Below are positions 7,852-16,788 of a stretch of DNA of 35,967 nt, piece by piece. A program made the position numbers and the translations under genes. The first letter of the stretch is position 1; every line of letters starts with the position of its first letter. The DNA is from Streptomyces sp. NRRL S-244 (GTDB lineage: Bacteria; Actinomycetota; Actinomycetes; Streptomycetales; Streptomycetaceae). The notes under the pieces were generated by a model. It had not been told where the DNA came from, ran no database searches, and was given only the letters and a program-made list of their open reading frames with translations. Location of the stretch: assembly GCF_000717915.1 (NCBI RefSeq), contig NZ_JOCX01000040.1, positions 1 through 35,967 on the forward strand, read 5' to 3'.

Positions 7852-9510
7852 GTGAAGGAGAGCGCGCACAGTACGGCTGTCAGGCTCCTCCTGATGGCCG
7901 TACCGCTCGCCTTCTTCGGGCTGTTCTTCGCCTACCCCGTGGCCGCGATCGTCGGCCGCGGGATCAAGACCGACGAGGGCTGGCAGTTCGGCCGGATCGG
8001 CGAGGTGCTGACCCGGCCCGACATCGCCGACGTGCTCTGGTTCACCACCTGGCAGGCGCTCGCGTCCACGGTGCTCACGCTCCTGATCGCACTCCCCGGC
8101 GCGTACGTCTTCGCGCGCTTCGAGTTCCCCGGCAAACAGCTGCTGCGGGCGGTGGTCACGGTCCCGTTCGTGCTGCCGACGGTGGTGGTCGGCACCGCCT
8201 TCCTGGCGCTGGTCGGGCGGGGCGGGCTGCTCGACGAGCTGTGGGGCGTGCGGCTGGACACCACCGTGTGGGCGATCCTGCTCGCGCACGTCTTCTTCAA
8301 CTACGCCGTCGTCGTACGGACGGTCGGCGGGCTCTGGGCGCAGCTGGACCCGCGCCAGGAGGAGGCCGCCCGGGTGCTGGGCGCCGGGCGGTTCGCCGCC
8401 TGGCGGCGGGTGACGCTGCCCGCGCTCGGGCCGGCGGTGGCGGCGGCCTCGCTGATGGTGTTCCTGTTCACGTTCACCTCCTTCGGCGTCGTGCAGATCC
8501 TCGGCGGGCCTTCGTACGCCACCCTGGAGGTGGAGGTCTACCGGCAGACCGCGCAGCTGCTGGACCTGTCGACGGCCGCCGTCCTCACGATGGTCCAGTT
8601 CGCGGCGGTCGGCCTGATCCTCGGGATCCACGCCTGGACCGTGCGCCGGCGGGAGACCGCCCTGCGGCTCGTCGATCCCGCGCTGACCGCGCACCGGCCG
8701 AGCGGGCCGGGGCAGCGCACCCTGCTGGGCGGGGTGCTGCTGACGGTGGCGCTGCTGATCGTGGCCCCGCTGGCGGTGCTGGTGGAGCGCTCCCTCGACG
8801 CGCCCGGCGGGTACGGATTCGGCTTCTACCGGGCGCTCCAGGATGTGGGCGCGGGCGGCGGAACGTTCCTGGTGCCCCCGCTGGAGGCCATCTGGAACTC
8901 CCTCCAGTACGCGCTCGCCGCCACCGCGATCGCCCTGCTGATCGGGGGGCTCGCGGCCGCGGCACTGACCCGGCGCGCGGGCCGGTTCGTGCGCGGGTTC
9001 GACGCGCTGCTGATGCTTCCGCTGGGGGTGTCGGCGGTGACGGTCGGCTTCGGGTTCCTGATCACCCTGGACGAGCCGCCGCTGGACCTGCGGACCTCGT
9101 GGATCCTGGTGCCGCTCGCACAGGCGCTGGTGGGCGTGCCGTTCGTCGTACGGACGATGCTGCCGGTGCTGCGCGCCGTGGACGGGCGGCTGCGCGAGGC
9201 CGCCGCCGTACTCGGGGCGTCGCCGCTGCGGGCCTGGCGGGAGGTGGACCTGCCGCTGGTGCGGCGGGCGCTGCTGATCGCTGCCGGATTCGCCTTCGCC
9301 GTCTCCCTCGGGGAGTTCGGCGCGACCGTCTTCATCGCCCGGCCCGACCGTCCGACGCTGCCGGTGGCCGTGGCGCGGCTGCTGGGGCGGGCCGGCGAGA
9401 TGAACTACGGGCAGGCGATGGCCCTGAGCACGATTCTGATGCTGGTGTGCGCGGTGTCCCTGCTGGTGCTGGAGCGGCTGCGCCCCGACAAGACCTCGGG
9501 AGAGTTCTGA
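7852..9510 (+). CDS. Thiamin-type ABC transporter permease (fused two-domain)
   Basis: This 552-residue membrane protein carries two permease domains of the binding-protein-dependent type in one chain, as in ThiP. Each half has about six membrane segments and an EAA loop for ATPase contact: EEAARVLGAGRFAAWRRV near residue 170, and REAAAVLGASPLRAWREV near residue 450. The start is uncertain. GTG 7852, 17 nt after the lipoprotein gene, leaves about 10 residues before the first membrane segment, but an ATG at 7810 overlapping the upstream gene is also possible. It forms an operon with the genes on both sides. Confidence 0.9.
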   Translation: MKESAHSTAVRLLLMAVPLAFFGLFFAYPVAAIVGRGIKTDEGWQFGRIGEVLTRPDIADVLWFTTWQALASTVLTLLIALPGAYVFARFEFPGKQLLRAVVTVPFVLPTVVVGTAFLALVGRGGLLDELWGVRLDTTVWAILLAHVFFNYAVVVRTVGGLWAQLDPRQEEAARVLGAGRFAAWRRVTLPALGPAVAAASLMVFLFTFTSFGVVQILGGPSYATLEVEVYRQTAQLLDLSTAAVLTMVQFAAVGLILGIHAWTVRRRETALRLVDPALTAHRPSGPGQRTLLGGVLLTVALLIVAPLAVLVERSLDAPGGYGFGFYRALQDVGAGGGTFLVPPLEAIWNSLQYALAATAIALLIGGLAAAALTRRAGRFVRGFDALLMLPLGVSAVTVGFGFLITLDEPPLDLRTSWILVPLAQALVGVPFVVRTMLPVLRAVDGRLREAAAVLGASPLRAWREVDLPLVRRALLIAAGFAFAVSLGEFGATVFIARPDRPTLPVAVARLLGRAGEMNYGQAMALSTILMLVCAVSLLVLERLRPDKTSGEF

Positions 9511-10532
9511 TGACGTTGCTCGAACTGGCCGGGGTGTCGGTCCGCTTCGGCGAGCGTGCCGTCGTCGACGCGGTCGACCTGGAGGTCGCCGAGCACGAGA
9601 TCGTGTGCGTGCTCGGGCCCAGCGGAAGCGGCAAGTCCACGCTGCTGCGGGTGGTGGCCGGGCTCCAGCCGGTCTCGGCGGGGCGGGTCCTGCTGGGCGG
9701 GGCGGACCAGGCGCGGGTGCCGGCGCACCGGCGCGGGGTCGGCCTGATGTTCCAGGACCACCAGCTGTTCCCGCACCGGGACGTGGCCGGGAACGTCGCG
9801 TTCGGGCTGCGCATGCGGGGCTCCGCCCGGGGTGCGTACGAGGCCCGGGTCGCGGAGTTGCTGGAGCTGGTCGGGCTGCCCGGGGCCCAGGGCCGCTCGG
9901 TGGCCTCGCTGTCGGGCGGTGAGCAGCAGCGGGTCGCGCTGGCCCGGGCGCTGGCCCCTTCGCCGAGGCTGCTGATGCTGGACGAACCGCTGGGGCAGCT
10001 GGACCGGGGGTTGCGCGAGCGGCTGGTGGTGGAGCTGCGGGAGCTGTTCTCCCGGCTCGGGACCACGGTGCTGGCCGTCACGCACGACCAGGGGGAGGCC
10101 TTCGCCCTGGCCGACCGGGTGGTGGTGATGCGGGACGGGCGGATCGCGCAGGCCGGGACCCCGCTGGAGGTGTGGCAGCGGCCGGCTTCGGAGTTCGTGG
10201 CGCGGTTCCTCGGCTTCGAGAACGTGATCGGGGCGACGGTGGTGGGCGGGTCCGCGGCCACGGCGTGGGGGAAGGTGCAGGTGCCGGCCGGGTCGCCGGA
10301 GGGGGAGCGGCGGATCCTGATCCGGCCGGCCGGGGTGGTGCTCGCGGCTGCCGGGCTGCGCTGTGAGGTGGTGTCGCGGACGTTCCGGGGGACGCACGTC
10401 GCGCTGCTGCTGCGGCCGGAGGCGGGGCCGGTGCTGGAGGCGGAGTGCGGGCTGGCCGGGGCGCCGGCCGTGGGGGACCGGGTCGCGGTGGGCTTCGCCC
10501 CGGCCGAGGTGGTCGTCCTCCCGGCGGGGTAG
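9510..10532 (+). CDS. Thiamin-type ABC transporter ATP-binding protein
   Basis: This 340-residue ATPase powers the importer. Motifs are intact: Walker A GPSGSGKST (36-44), Q-loop Q82, signature LSGGEQQR (134-141), Walker B LLMLDEP (154-160), and H-loop THD (191-193). The C-terminal third resembles the TOBE regulatory domain of CUT1/MOI-type ATPases, so it is longer than the short ThiQ of enterobacteria. Its ATG overlaps the permease stop by one base (TGATG), indicating coupled translation. Codon use is even higher in GC than its neighbours. Confidence 0.9.
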   Translation: MTLLELAGVSVRFGERAVVDAVDLEVAEHEIVCVLGPSGSGKSTLLRVVAGLQPVSAGRVLLGGADQARVPAHRRGVGLMFQDHQLFPHRDVAGNVAFGLRMRGSARGAYEARVAELLELVGLPGAQGRSVASLSGGEQQRVALARALAPSPRLLMLDEPLGQLDRGLRERLVVELRELFSRLGTTVLAVTHDQGEAFALADRVVVMRDGRIAQAGTPLEVWQRPASEFVARFLGFENVIGATVVGGSAATAWGKVQVPAGSPEGERRILIRPAGVVLAAAGLRCEVVSRTFRGTHVALLLRPEAGPVLEAECGLAGAPAVGDRVAVGFAPAEVVVLPAG

Positions 10533-10533
10533 A

Positions 10534-10560
10534 CCCGGGCCCGGGCCCGGCCCCGGGCCC
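10534..10560. terminator. CCCGGG-rich self-complementary tract
   Basis: The 46-base gap between the convergent ATPase and EamA-like genes begins with repeated CCCGGGC units that can fold into several alternative stems. It probably terminates transcription from both sides, but no single structure is favoured. Confidence 0.4.
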
Positions 10561-10578
10561 CGCTCCGGACCCAGCGCC

Positions 10579-11490
10579 TCACACGCCGGCGGGGCTGCGT
10601 TCCTCCGGGGCCTGCGCAGGGGATTCGGCGCCGTCGTGGTTGCCGTACCAGGCGACCGCAACGGCGCCCGTGACGGCCAGGACGAAGCCGAGGACCGCCA
10701 GCCAGGCCAGGCCCGGGCGGGAGGCGTCGCCCAGCCACAGGACGCCGATCGCGCCCGGCAGGACGGTCTCGCCGACCACCAGCGCGGCCGTCGCGCCGTT
10801 CACCGAGCCGATCTGGAGGGCCACCGTGTGCAGGTACATGCCGCCGACGCCGGCCAGCAGGATGGCGTAGAGCGCCGGGTCGGCGAGCAGCGTGCCCAGG
10901 TCGAACGGGTCGATGCCGTCGAGGATCCGCACGCCGACGCCCAGCGCGCCGAAGGCCAGGCCCGACAGCAGGCCCGCCAGGATCGCCGCCCGGGAGCCCA
11001 GGAGGCGGACGGCCACCGTGCCGCCCGCGATGATCAGCAGGGTCACCCCGAACAGCCACCAGTGCGTGGACATCGGGGCGTGGTGGCCGCCCTCGTGGCC
11101 CGCCGCCGTCGCCAGCAGCACCAGCGCCGCGCAGACGACGCCGATCGAGGTCCATTCCTTGCGGGTCAGCCGGATGCCCAGCATCTTCACGCTGAGCACG
11201 GCCGTGATCACCAGGTTGGCGCTGATCACCGTCTGGGACAGGAACAGCGGCAGCAGCCGGGCGGCCAGCGCGCCCAGCCCGAAGCCCACGAAGTCCAGGA
11301 TGGTGCCGACGATGAACTCCCAGGTCATCGCCGCCTTCGCGGTGGACTGGAGGTTCGGGCCGCCGTGCGCGGTCACTCCCGCGGCGGCCGGGGACATCCG
11401 GGCCGCCCTGCGCGAGCCGACGGCTTGCAGGACGGAGCCCGTGCCGTAGCAGATGGACGCCGCGATCGCGGTCAGCAGGCCTATGAGCAC
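10579..11490 (-). CDS. EamA/DMT-superfamily membrane transporter
   Basis: The 303-residue protein has about nine or ten hydrophobic segments in a drug/metabolite-transporter pattern and starts MLIGLLTAIAASICYGTGS, a typical first helix. A His-rich cytosolic or external loop, HEGGHHAPMSTHWW, lies near residues 132-147 and splits the two halves. The C-terminus is a charged tail of about 25 residues. The GTG start at 11490 has CGGAG about 8 nt upstream. The substrate cannot be told from the sequence. It lies head-to-tail with the LOG-family gene on the same strand across a 91-base gap. Confidence 0.75.
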   Translation of the reverse strand: MLIGLLTAIAASICYGTGSVLQAVGSRRAARMSPAAAGVTAHGGPNLQSTAKAAMTWEFIVGTILDFVGFGLGALAARLLPLFLSQTVISANLVITAVLSVKMLGIRLTRKEWTSIGVVCAALVLLATAAGHEGGHHAPMSTHWWLFGVTLLIIAGGTVAVRLLGSRAAILAGLLSGLAFGALGVGVRILDGIDPFDLGTLLADPALYAILLAGVGGMYLHTVALQIGSVNGATAALVVGETVLPGAIGVLWLGDASRPGLAWLAVLGFVLAVTGAVAVAWYGNHDGAESPAQAPEERSPAGV

Positions 11491-11581
11491 CGAGGGCTCC
11501 GTTCACGTCTGGCAGGTCTTTGCGTGTTGATTACCTAAGGCAGACGTGTGATCGGGCCGGGAAGTTGCCTCGGGAAGTCCC

Positions 11582-12688
11582 TCAGTTCGTCGCGTTCATC
11601 GCCGCGAGTGCGGCGGGCACTTCGTCCACCGAGTCGACCAGCGCGATCCGCGACTCCATGGCGCGGCCGCGCGCCAGGGCCTGGAGCAGCGGCCACGCCG
11701 GCAGCCGCTCGGTCCAGTGCGTCCGTCCGACCAGCACCATCGGCGTCGGCTCCCCCCGCGACTCGTAGTAGTTCGGCGTCGCGTTGTCGAATATCTCCTG
11801 GAGGGTGCCCGCGGCACCCGGCAGGAAGACTACGCCCGCGTTCGACCGGGCGAGCAGCCCGTCCTCACGGGTGGCGTTCGCGAAGTACTTGGCGATGTGG
11901 CCGGCGAACGCGTTCGGCGGCTCGTGCCCGTAGAACCAGGTGGGGATGCCCACCGAGTCACCGCCGCCGGGCCAGCGGTCCCGTACGGCGAAGGCCGCCC
12001 GCGCCCAGTCGGAGACCGAGGGGACGAAGGACGGGGCCTTGGCCAGGATCTCCAGGGCTTCCGCCAGGGACTCGTCGGGGGCCGGCGCCAGGTAGGCACC
12101 GAGGTTGGCCGCCTCCATCGCGCCGGGGCCGCCGCCGGTGGCCACCGTCAGTCCGGACCGGGCCAGCTCGCGGCCGAGCTCCGCCGCGCCCTGGTAGTCG
12201 AGGCCGCCGCGGGCCATCGCGTGGCCGCCCATGACGCCCACCACACGGGCGCCGGCGAGGTGTTCGTCGAGCGCGTCGGAGATCGCGTCGTCGTGGACGG
12301 ACCGCAGCATCGAGGAGAAGACGTCGCCGTCCGCCTTGGTCTCCTGGAACCAGGCGTACGACTGGGCGTCCGGGGTGGTCTCGTAGCCGGCGGACAGCCC
12401 CGCGAACAGCTCGTCGGCGGTGTAGAGCAGGCCGCGGTACGGGTCGAAGGGCAGGTCCGGGACGGGCGGGAAGACGAGCGCGCCGTCCGCGCGCACCTTC
12501 GCCGAGGCGTCGGGCTCCATCGCGCAGCCGAGGAAGACGGCCGCGGAGGTGTCGGCGGACAGCAGGGCGAACGTGCGCTCCAGCAGGTTGACCGACTGGA
12601 CCCGGTAGCCGCTGAGCGAGCCGCGGGCCACGACCCGGTCGAATTCGGCGAGCGTCTCGATCTCGGTGTCGATGTATCCGTTGACCAT
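11582..12688 (-). CDS. LOG-family protein (nucleotide monophosphate N-glycosidase-like)
   Basis: This 368-residue protein has an N-terminal domain of about 140 residues followed by a LOG/lysine-decarboxylase-like Rossmann domain. The diagnostic motifs are GGGPGAMEAAN (185-195) and PGAAGTLQE (290-298), variants of GGGxGxM and PGGxGTxxE. Family members cleave the base from nucleoside 5'-monophosphates; plant and actinobacterial LOGs release cytokinins, and E. coli PpnN, of similar large size, acts on purine and pyrimidine nucleotides. The long form here suggests a PpnN-like housekeeping role rather than cytokinin production. ATG 12688 was chosen because AGGGTGG lies 8 nt upstream and the reading frame further up is non-coding. 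Confidence 0.8.
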   Translation of the reverse strand: MVNGYIDTEIETLAEFDRVVARGSLSGYRVQSVNLLERTFALLSADTSAAVFLGCAMEPDASAKVRADGALVFPPVPDLPFDPYRGLLYTADELFAGLSAGYETTPDAQSYAWFQETKADGDVFSSMLRSVHDDAISDALDEHLAGARVVGVMGGHAMARGGLDYQGAAELGRELARSGLTVATGGGPGAMEAANLGAYLAPAPDESLAEALEILAKAPSFVPSVSDWARAAFAVRDRWPGGGDSVGIPTWFYGHEPPNAFAGHIAKYFANATREDGLLARSNAGVVFLPGAAGTLQEIFDNATPNYYESRGEPTPMVLVGRTHWTERLPAWPLLQALARGRAMESRIALVDSVDEVPAALAAMNATN

Positions 12689-12714
12689 TCGGCCCACCCT
12701 AAGGGCTGCCCCTG

Positions 12715-13788
12715 TCAGCGGGTCAATGCCAGCGACGTCAGCTGTGCCACACCCCATACGACCGGTCCGCACACGGCCACCAGCGCGGTCGCGCGCAGTG
12801 TCGCGGCCGTACGCAGGACCGCGCCCGGAGTGCCCAGGTCGCGCAGGGCCGTCCGGGTGGCCGAGCGGTCCTGGCGGACCTCGACGGCCCGGGTGAGCAG
12901 GGTCGCGGCCGCGCACAGCACCACCAGGGCGCAGGCCGGCCCGGTCAGCGGGCCCAGCGGGACGCCGAAGCCGCCCCGCTCGCGCAGGGCCGCGGCGGTG
13001 AGGGCGCCCGCGCCGACCGCGCACAGCACCCCGAGGGGCCGGCCCAGCCGGGGCGCCTCTTCCTGGAGGGACCGCCCGGCCAGCAGCCGCATGGCGCCCG
13101 GGCGGACCGCTTGGACCAGGGCACCGCAGGCGTAGGCGATTCCGGGGCCCGCGAGGGAGAGCCCGACGGCGGTGAGCGCCCAGCCCGTCGGCATCCCGGC
13201 GCCGCCGGGGCCCGCGTACGCCTCGACCGCCAGTCCGCAGGCAGTGAGGGCGATGCCCCAGGGCAGGGCGGTCTGCGGGGCCAGCGGCGGGTGCGGGCGC
13301 AGGGCGAGGGCCGTGGCGGCGCAGGCGGCCAGCGGGATCAGGGTTAGCAGGGTGAGGGCGGCCGCCACGGGCAGCGGCCGGTCGGCGTGCAGGAGTCCGG
13401 CCCCGGCTCCGTCGAAGGGCAGACCGGTGAGCTCGCCCCGCAGGTGCAGGAAGGCGGCCAGGGCCAGGGCGCTGCCCAGGGTGCACGCGATCGCGGTGGA
13501 GACCACCGCGACGAGGAGGAGCCGTACGGGGCCCAGCCCGACGGAGTCCAGTCCTTCACGGGGCCGGGTCGCGGGGTCGGTCCGGGCGACGGCGACCGCG
13601 AACTGCACGGTGGCGGCGAGCGGGACCAGGGCCCACAGCAGGCGCGGGAACGATCCGGCAGGCCGGGCGGTGGCCCCGGCGAGCACGTACAGCAGGAGGA
13701 ATCCGGTACCGGCGGCGGCTGCGGCGACCAGCAGCCGGCGCAGCTGGACGACCGGACGGGAGCCGCGGGCTAGGCGGAGAGCGAGCAC
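12715..13788 (-). CDS. ABC transporter permease-like membrane protein, substrate unknown
   Basis: The 357-residue protein has about eight to ten Ala/Leu-rich membrane segments and no recognisable catalytic motif. Its pairing with an ATPase of the MacB/LolD type suggests a compact FtsX-like or ABC-2-like export permease. The GTG start at 13788 lies inside the end of the ATPase gene (19-bp overlap), so the two are coupled. Composition is extremely Ala- and Arg-rich. I cannot assign a substrate. Confidence 0.65.
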   Translation of the reverse strand: MLALRLARGSRPVVQLRRLLVAAAAAGTGFLLLYVLAGATARPAGSFPRLLWALVPLAATVQFAVAVARTDPATRPREGLDSVGLGPVRLLLVAVVSTAIACTLGSALALAAFLHLRGELTGLPFDGAGAGLLHADRPLPVAAALTLLTLIPLAACAATALALRPHPPLAPQTALPWGIALTACGLAVEAYAGPGGAGMPTGWALTAVGLSLAGPGIAYACGALVQAVRPGAMRLLAGRSLQEEAPRLGRPLGVLCAVGAGALTAAALRERGGFGVPLGPLTGPACALVVLCAAATLLTRAVEVRQDRSATRTALRDLGTPGAVLRTAATLRATALVAVCGPVVWGVAQLTSLALTR

Positions 13789-14558
13789 GCGGTCTGGCCC
13801 TCCGGGGTCTCGTCGGGCGGAGCGCCGGCGCCGCCCGCGCCGAGGGCAGCGCTGACGGCGGCCGCGGTCCCGGCGGGCCGCCCGTCGAGCAGTTCGACCC
13901 GGCGGTCGGCGACGGCCGCGCTCTCCTCGTCATGGGTGGCCAGCACCACGGTGATCCCGTGCGAGCGGGCCGCGGTGGTGAGCGTACGGAGCAGCAGGGC
14001 GCACTCGGCGCGGTGCAGCGGGGCGGTGGGCTCGTCGGCGAAGACGACCGCGGGCTCCTTGACCAGGGCGCGGGCGAGGGCGACCCGCTGGGACTCGGCG
14101 CGGGTCAGCGCGCCGGGGCGCTTGCGGGCGAAGGCGCCGATGTCGAGCCGGTCCAGCCATTCGCAGGCGGCGGCCTTGGCGGTGCGGTGGGAGGCGCCGG
14201 AGACCAGCAGCGGCAGGGCCGCGTTCTCCCACACCTTGAGCTCCGGCAGCAGCAGGGGGTCGGGGCCGATCCAGCCGAACCGGTCGCGGCGCAGCCGTTC
14301 GCGGGCCAGGGCGCCCATGGTGTGGACGGGCACGCTGTTGAACCAGATCTCGCCCTGCTCGGGCACGAGGTGTCCCGACAGGCAGCGCAGCAGGGTGGTC
14401 TTCCCACTGCCGCGCGGGCCGGTCAGGGCCAGGATCTCGCCCTGGCGGACACCCACCGAGACCCCGATGAGGCCGGGTGAACCGCTGTGGGAGTAGTGAA
14501 CGGACCGTGCCCAGAGGACGTCATTGTCCGGTGGGGCGTTGTCCGGTGGAGCCACCAT
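13770..14558 (-). CDS. ABC transporter ATP-binding protein with degenerate Q-loop, signature and D-loop
   Basis: The 262-residue ATPase resembles the MacB/LolD export class (Walker B VVFADEP, 171-177). Walker A GPRGSGKT (47-54) and H-loop THD (208-210) are intact. The signature reads LTRAESQR (151-158) instead of LSGGQ. The Q-loop region reads FGWIGPDPLLLPE with no glutamine, and the D-loop reads APLHR rather than ALD. One normal site could still work if the partner subunit complements it, but in a homodimer both sites would carry these changes. ATG 14558 has GGAGG 8 nt upstream. It forms an operon with the permease gene. Confidence 0.75.
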   Translation of the reverse strand: MVAPPDNAPPDNDVLWARSVHYSHSGSPGLIGVSVGVRQGEILALTGPRGSGKTTLLRCLSGHLVPEQGEIWFNSVPVHTMGALARERLRRDRFGWIGPDPLLLPELKVWENAALPLLVSGASHRTAKAAACEWLDRLDIGAFARKRPGALTRAESQRVALARALVKEPAVVFADEPTAPLHRAECALLLRTLTTAARSHGITVVLATHDEESAAVADRRVELLDGRPAGTAAAVSAALGAGGAGAPPDETPEGQTACSLSA

Positions 14559-14653
14559 GGCGTACACCTCCGTCCGGGGGAACGAAGCGGAACCGGTTCG
14601 GTCACTGGCGCCGCACTGAGATGTAAAGAGATGAACGTCTTGGATGGTGACAG

Positions 14654-14706
14654 CACACGGCCCGGACCCCCGCGTTCTCACTCGAACGGAGGATCCGGGC
14701 CGTGTG
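14654..14706. terminator. Terminator after the polyamine aminotransferase gene
   Basis: A perfect 13-bp stem (14654-14666 with 14694-14706, core ACGGCCCGGA) closes a 27-nt loop. It lies about 45 bp past the aminotransferase stop on the minus strand and about 95 bp before the ABC ATPase start, so it separates the two transcription units. Confidence 0.75.
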
Positions 14707-14750
14707 GTTCGGACTGTTACTGCTCGTCTACTGCTCGTCGTTCCCGAGCT

Positions 14751-16112
14751 CTACAGCTTGGTCCACGCCTCGGTGAGCACCGAGCGCAGGATGCCTTCGA
14801 TCTCGTCGAAGGTGCCCTGGTCCGCGATCAGCGGCGGGGCCAGCTGGATGACCGGGTCGCCACGGTCGTCGGCCCGGCAGTACAGGCCGTTCTCGAAGAG
14901 CGCCTTGGAGAGGAAGCCGTAGAGCACGCGCTCGGTCTCCTCGTCCGTGAAGGACTCCTTGGTGACCTTGTCCTTGACGAGCTCGATGCCGTAGAAGAAG
15001 CCGTTGCCGCGGACGTCGCCGACGATGGGCAGGTCGTGCAGCTTCTTCAGCGTCGAGAAGAAGGCGTCCTCGTTGTCCAGCACGTGCTGGTTGAGGCCTT
15101 CCTTGTCGAAGATGTCGAGGTTGGCGAGCGCCACCGCGGAGGACACCGGGTGTCCGCCGAAGGTGTAGCCGTGCAGGAAGGTGTTGTCGCCCTTGTAGAA
15201 CGGCTCGGCGATGCGGTCCGAGACGATGCAGGCACCGATCGGGGAGTAGCCCGAGGTCATGCCCTTCGCGCAGGTGATCATGTCGGGCACGTAGCCGAAC
15301 TTGTCACAGGCGAACATCGTGCCGAGGCGGCCGAAGGCGCAGATCGTCTCGTCGGAGACGAGGAGCACGTCGTACTCGTCGCAGATCTCGCGGACCCGCT
15401 GGAAGTACCCGGGCGGCGGCGGGAAACAGCCGCCGGCGTTCTGCACCGGCTCCAGGAAGACGGCGGCGACGGTGTCGGCGCCCTCGAACAGGATCTCCTG
15501 CTCGATCTGGTCGGCGCACCAGCGGCCGAAGGCCTCGGGGTCGTCGCCGTAGATCGGGGCGCGGTAGATGTTGGTGTTCGGCACCTTGTGCGCGCCGGGC
15601 ACCAGCGGCTCGAAGGGGGCCTTCAGGGCCGGCAGGCCGGTGATGGACAGGGCGCCCTGCGGGGTGCCGTGGTAGGCGACCGCGCGGGAGATGACCTTGT
15701 ACTTGGTGTGCTTGCCCTGAAGCTTGAAGTACTGCTTCGCCAGCTTCCACGCGGTCTCGACGGCCTCGCCGCCACCGGTGGTGAAGAAGACCTTGTTCAG
15801 GTCGCCCGGGGCGTAGTCGGCGAGGCGCTCGGCGAGCTCCACGGCCTTGGGGTGCGCGTACGACCAGATGGGGAAGAACGCGAGTTCCTGCGCCTGCTTG
15901 TAGGCGACCTCGGCCAGTTCCTTGCGGCCGTGACCGGCGTTGACCACGAACAGTCCGGCGAGACCGTCCAGGTAGCGCTTGCCCTTGTCGTCGAAGATGT
16001 AGGTGCCCTCACCCCGCACGATGGTGGGGACGGGGGAGTTCTCGTACGACGACATGCGGGTGAAGTGCATCCACAGGTGGTCGTACGCGGTCTTGGAGAG
16101 GTCCTGGCTCAC
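14751..16112 (-). CDS. Class III aminotransferase, probable polyamine/diamine:pyruvate transaminase
   Basis: This PLP enzyme of 453 residues carries the class III landmarks: TTGGGEAVETAWKLA near 112-125, LVSDETICAFGRLG with the PLP-contacting Asp254, and the Schiff-base Lys283 in TCAKGMTSGY. It matches the SpuC/omega-transaminase branch that uses putrescine, cadaverine or beta-alanine-type amines with pyruvate. The product would be 4-aminobutyraldehyde, substrate of the divergently encoded PatD-like dehydrogenase. It follows the Lrp-type regulator gene by 3 bases, so both are in one operon. Substrate choice is inferred from context. Confidence 0.88.
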   Translation of the reverse strand: MSQDLSKTAYDHLWMHFTRMSSYENSPVPTIVRGEGTYIFDDKGKRYLDGLAGLFVVNAGHGRKELAEVAYKQAQELAFFPIWSYAHPKAVELAERLADYAPGDLNKVFFTTGGGEAVETAWKLAKQYFKLQGKHTKYKVISRAVAYHGTPQGALSITGLPALKAPFEPLVPGAHKVPNTNIYRAPIYGDDPEAFGRWCADQIEQEILFEGADTVAAVFLEPVQNAGGCFPPPPGYFQRVREICDEYDVLLVSDETICAFGRLGTMFACDKFGYVPDMITCAKGMTSGYSPIGACIVSDRIAEPFYKGDNTFLHGYTFGGHPVSSAVALANLDIFDKEGLNQHVLDNEDAFFSTLKKLHDLPIVGDVRGNGFFYGIELVKDKVTKESFTDEETERVLYGFLSKALFENGLYCRADDRGDPVIQLAPPLIADQGTFDEIEGILRSVLTEAWTKL

Positions 16113-16115
16113 GGG

Positions 16116-16619
16116 CTATCGAGTTCCCCACATGTAGGTCTGCTTCTTCAGCTTCAGATAAACGAAGCTTTCGGTTGATCGCACGCCGGGGAGCGCGCGG
16201 ATCTTCTTGTTGATCGTCTCCAGCAGGTGGTCGTCGTCCTCGCAGACGATCTCCACCATCAGGTCGAACGAGCCCGCGGTCATGACCACGTACTCGCACT
16301 CGGCCATCTGGGTCAGTGCGTCGGCCACCGGGTCGAGGTCTCCCTCGACGTTGATGCCGACCATGGCCTGGCGTCGCAGGCCCACGGTGAGCGGGTCGGT
16401 GACGGCGACGATCTGCATGACGCCCTGGTCGAGCAGCTTCTGCACGCGCTGGCGCACGGCTGCCTCCGACAGGCCGACGGCCTTGCCGATCGCTGCGTAG
16501 GGACGGCGACCGTCCTCCTGCAGTTGCTCGATGATCGCCAGGGACACAGCATCGACCGAAGGGGACGGTTGTCTGTTCCTGGAATCTGCGCTTCGACTGA
16601 CCACGACCTCACTCTGCAC
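16116..16619 (-). CDS. Lrp/AsnC-family transcriptional regulator
   Basis: The protein has an N-terminal helix-turn-helix (SLAIIEQLQEDGRRPYAAIGKAVGLSEAAVRQRV) and a C-terminal RAM ligand-binding domain (MVGINVEGDLDPVADAL, then VMTAGSFDLMVEIVCEDD). Regulators of this family form dimers or octamers and sense amino acids or related amines. It is co-transcribed with the polyamine aminotransferase and diverges from the aldehyde dehydrogenase, so local control of both is likely. The start is uncertain: GTG 16619 gives 167 residues; a TTG at 16640 and a GTG about 15 bases further in are alternatives, none with a clear ribosome site. Confidence 0.88.
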   Translation of the reverse strand: MQSEVVVSRSADSRNRQPSPSVDAVSLAIIEQLQEDGRRPYAAIGKAVGLSEAAVRQRVQKLLDQGVMQIVAVTDPLTVGLRRQAMVGINVEGDLDPVADALTQMAECEYVVMTAGSFDLMVEIVCEDDDHLLETINKKIRALPGVRSTESFVYLKLKKQTYMWGTR

Positions 16620-16641
16620 GAGGAGTCGTCTGTTCCGCAAG

Positions 16642-16661
16642 ACGGAATCGATGAAATCCGT
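16642..16661. promoter_or_regulatory. Candidate operator in the regulator/dehydrogenase divergent gap
   Basis: ACGGAATC (16642-16649) faces the imperfect inverted half-site AAATCCGT (16654-16661), with ACGGA/TCCGT fully matching. The same 8-mer occurs upstream of the second aldehyde dehydrogenase as part of a perfect inverted repeat. The Lrp-type regulator encoded alongside is the obvious candidate to bind. A TAAGAT hexamer at 16736-16741 could be the -10 for the dehydrogenase. Confidence 0.4.
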
Positions 16662-16788
16662 TGTTTGAGGTTCGCGATCTCACTGATTTCGTAGTTGGTG
16701 GCGTCTGGCCCTGCCGAAAGCGTCCGCCGACGGGCTAAGATTGGGATTCGTCTCAATCGTTGGACATGTGATCAGGAGTGTGGCTGGA

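Noticed and set aside
10534..10560. Simple CCCGGG repeat as a mobile-element end
   Set aside because: No target duplication or transposase nearby; it fits a GC-rich intergenic terminator between convergent genes.
11510..11545. Iron-box-like TTAGGTAA upstream of the EamA-like gene
   Set aside because: Only one half of the 19-bp Fur/DmdR-type palindrome is present; the other half does not match.
12689..13486. N-terminal extension of the LOG-family protein of about 265 residues
   Set aside because: The extension is antisense-frame noise over the ABC permease gene, rich in Arg, Pro and Gly. The ATG at 12688 has a ribosome site and a normal N-terminus.
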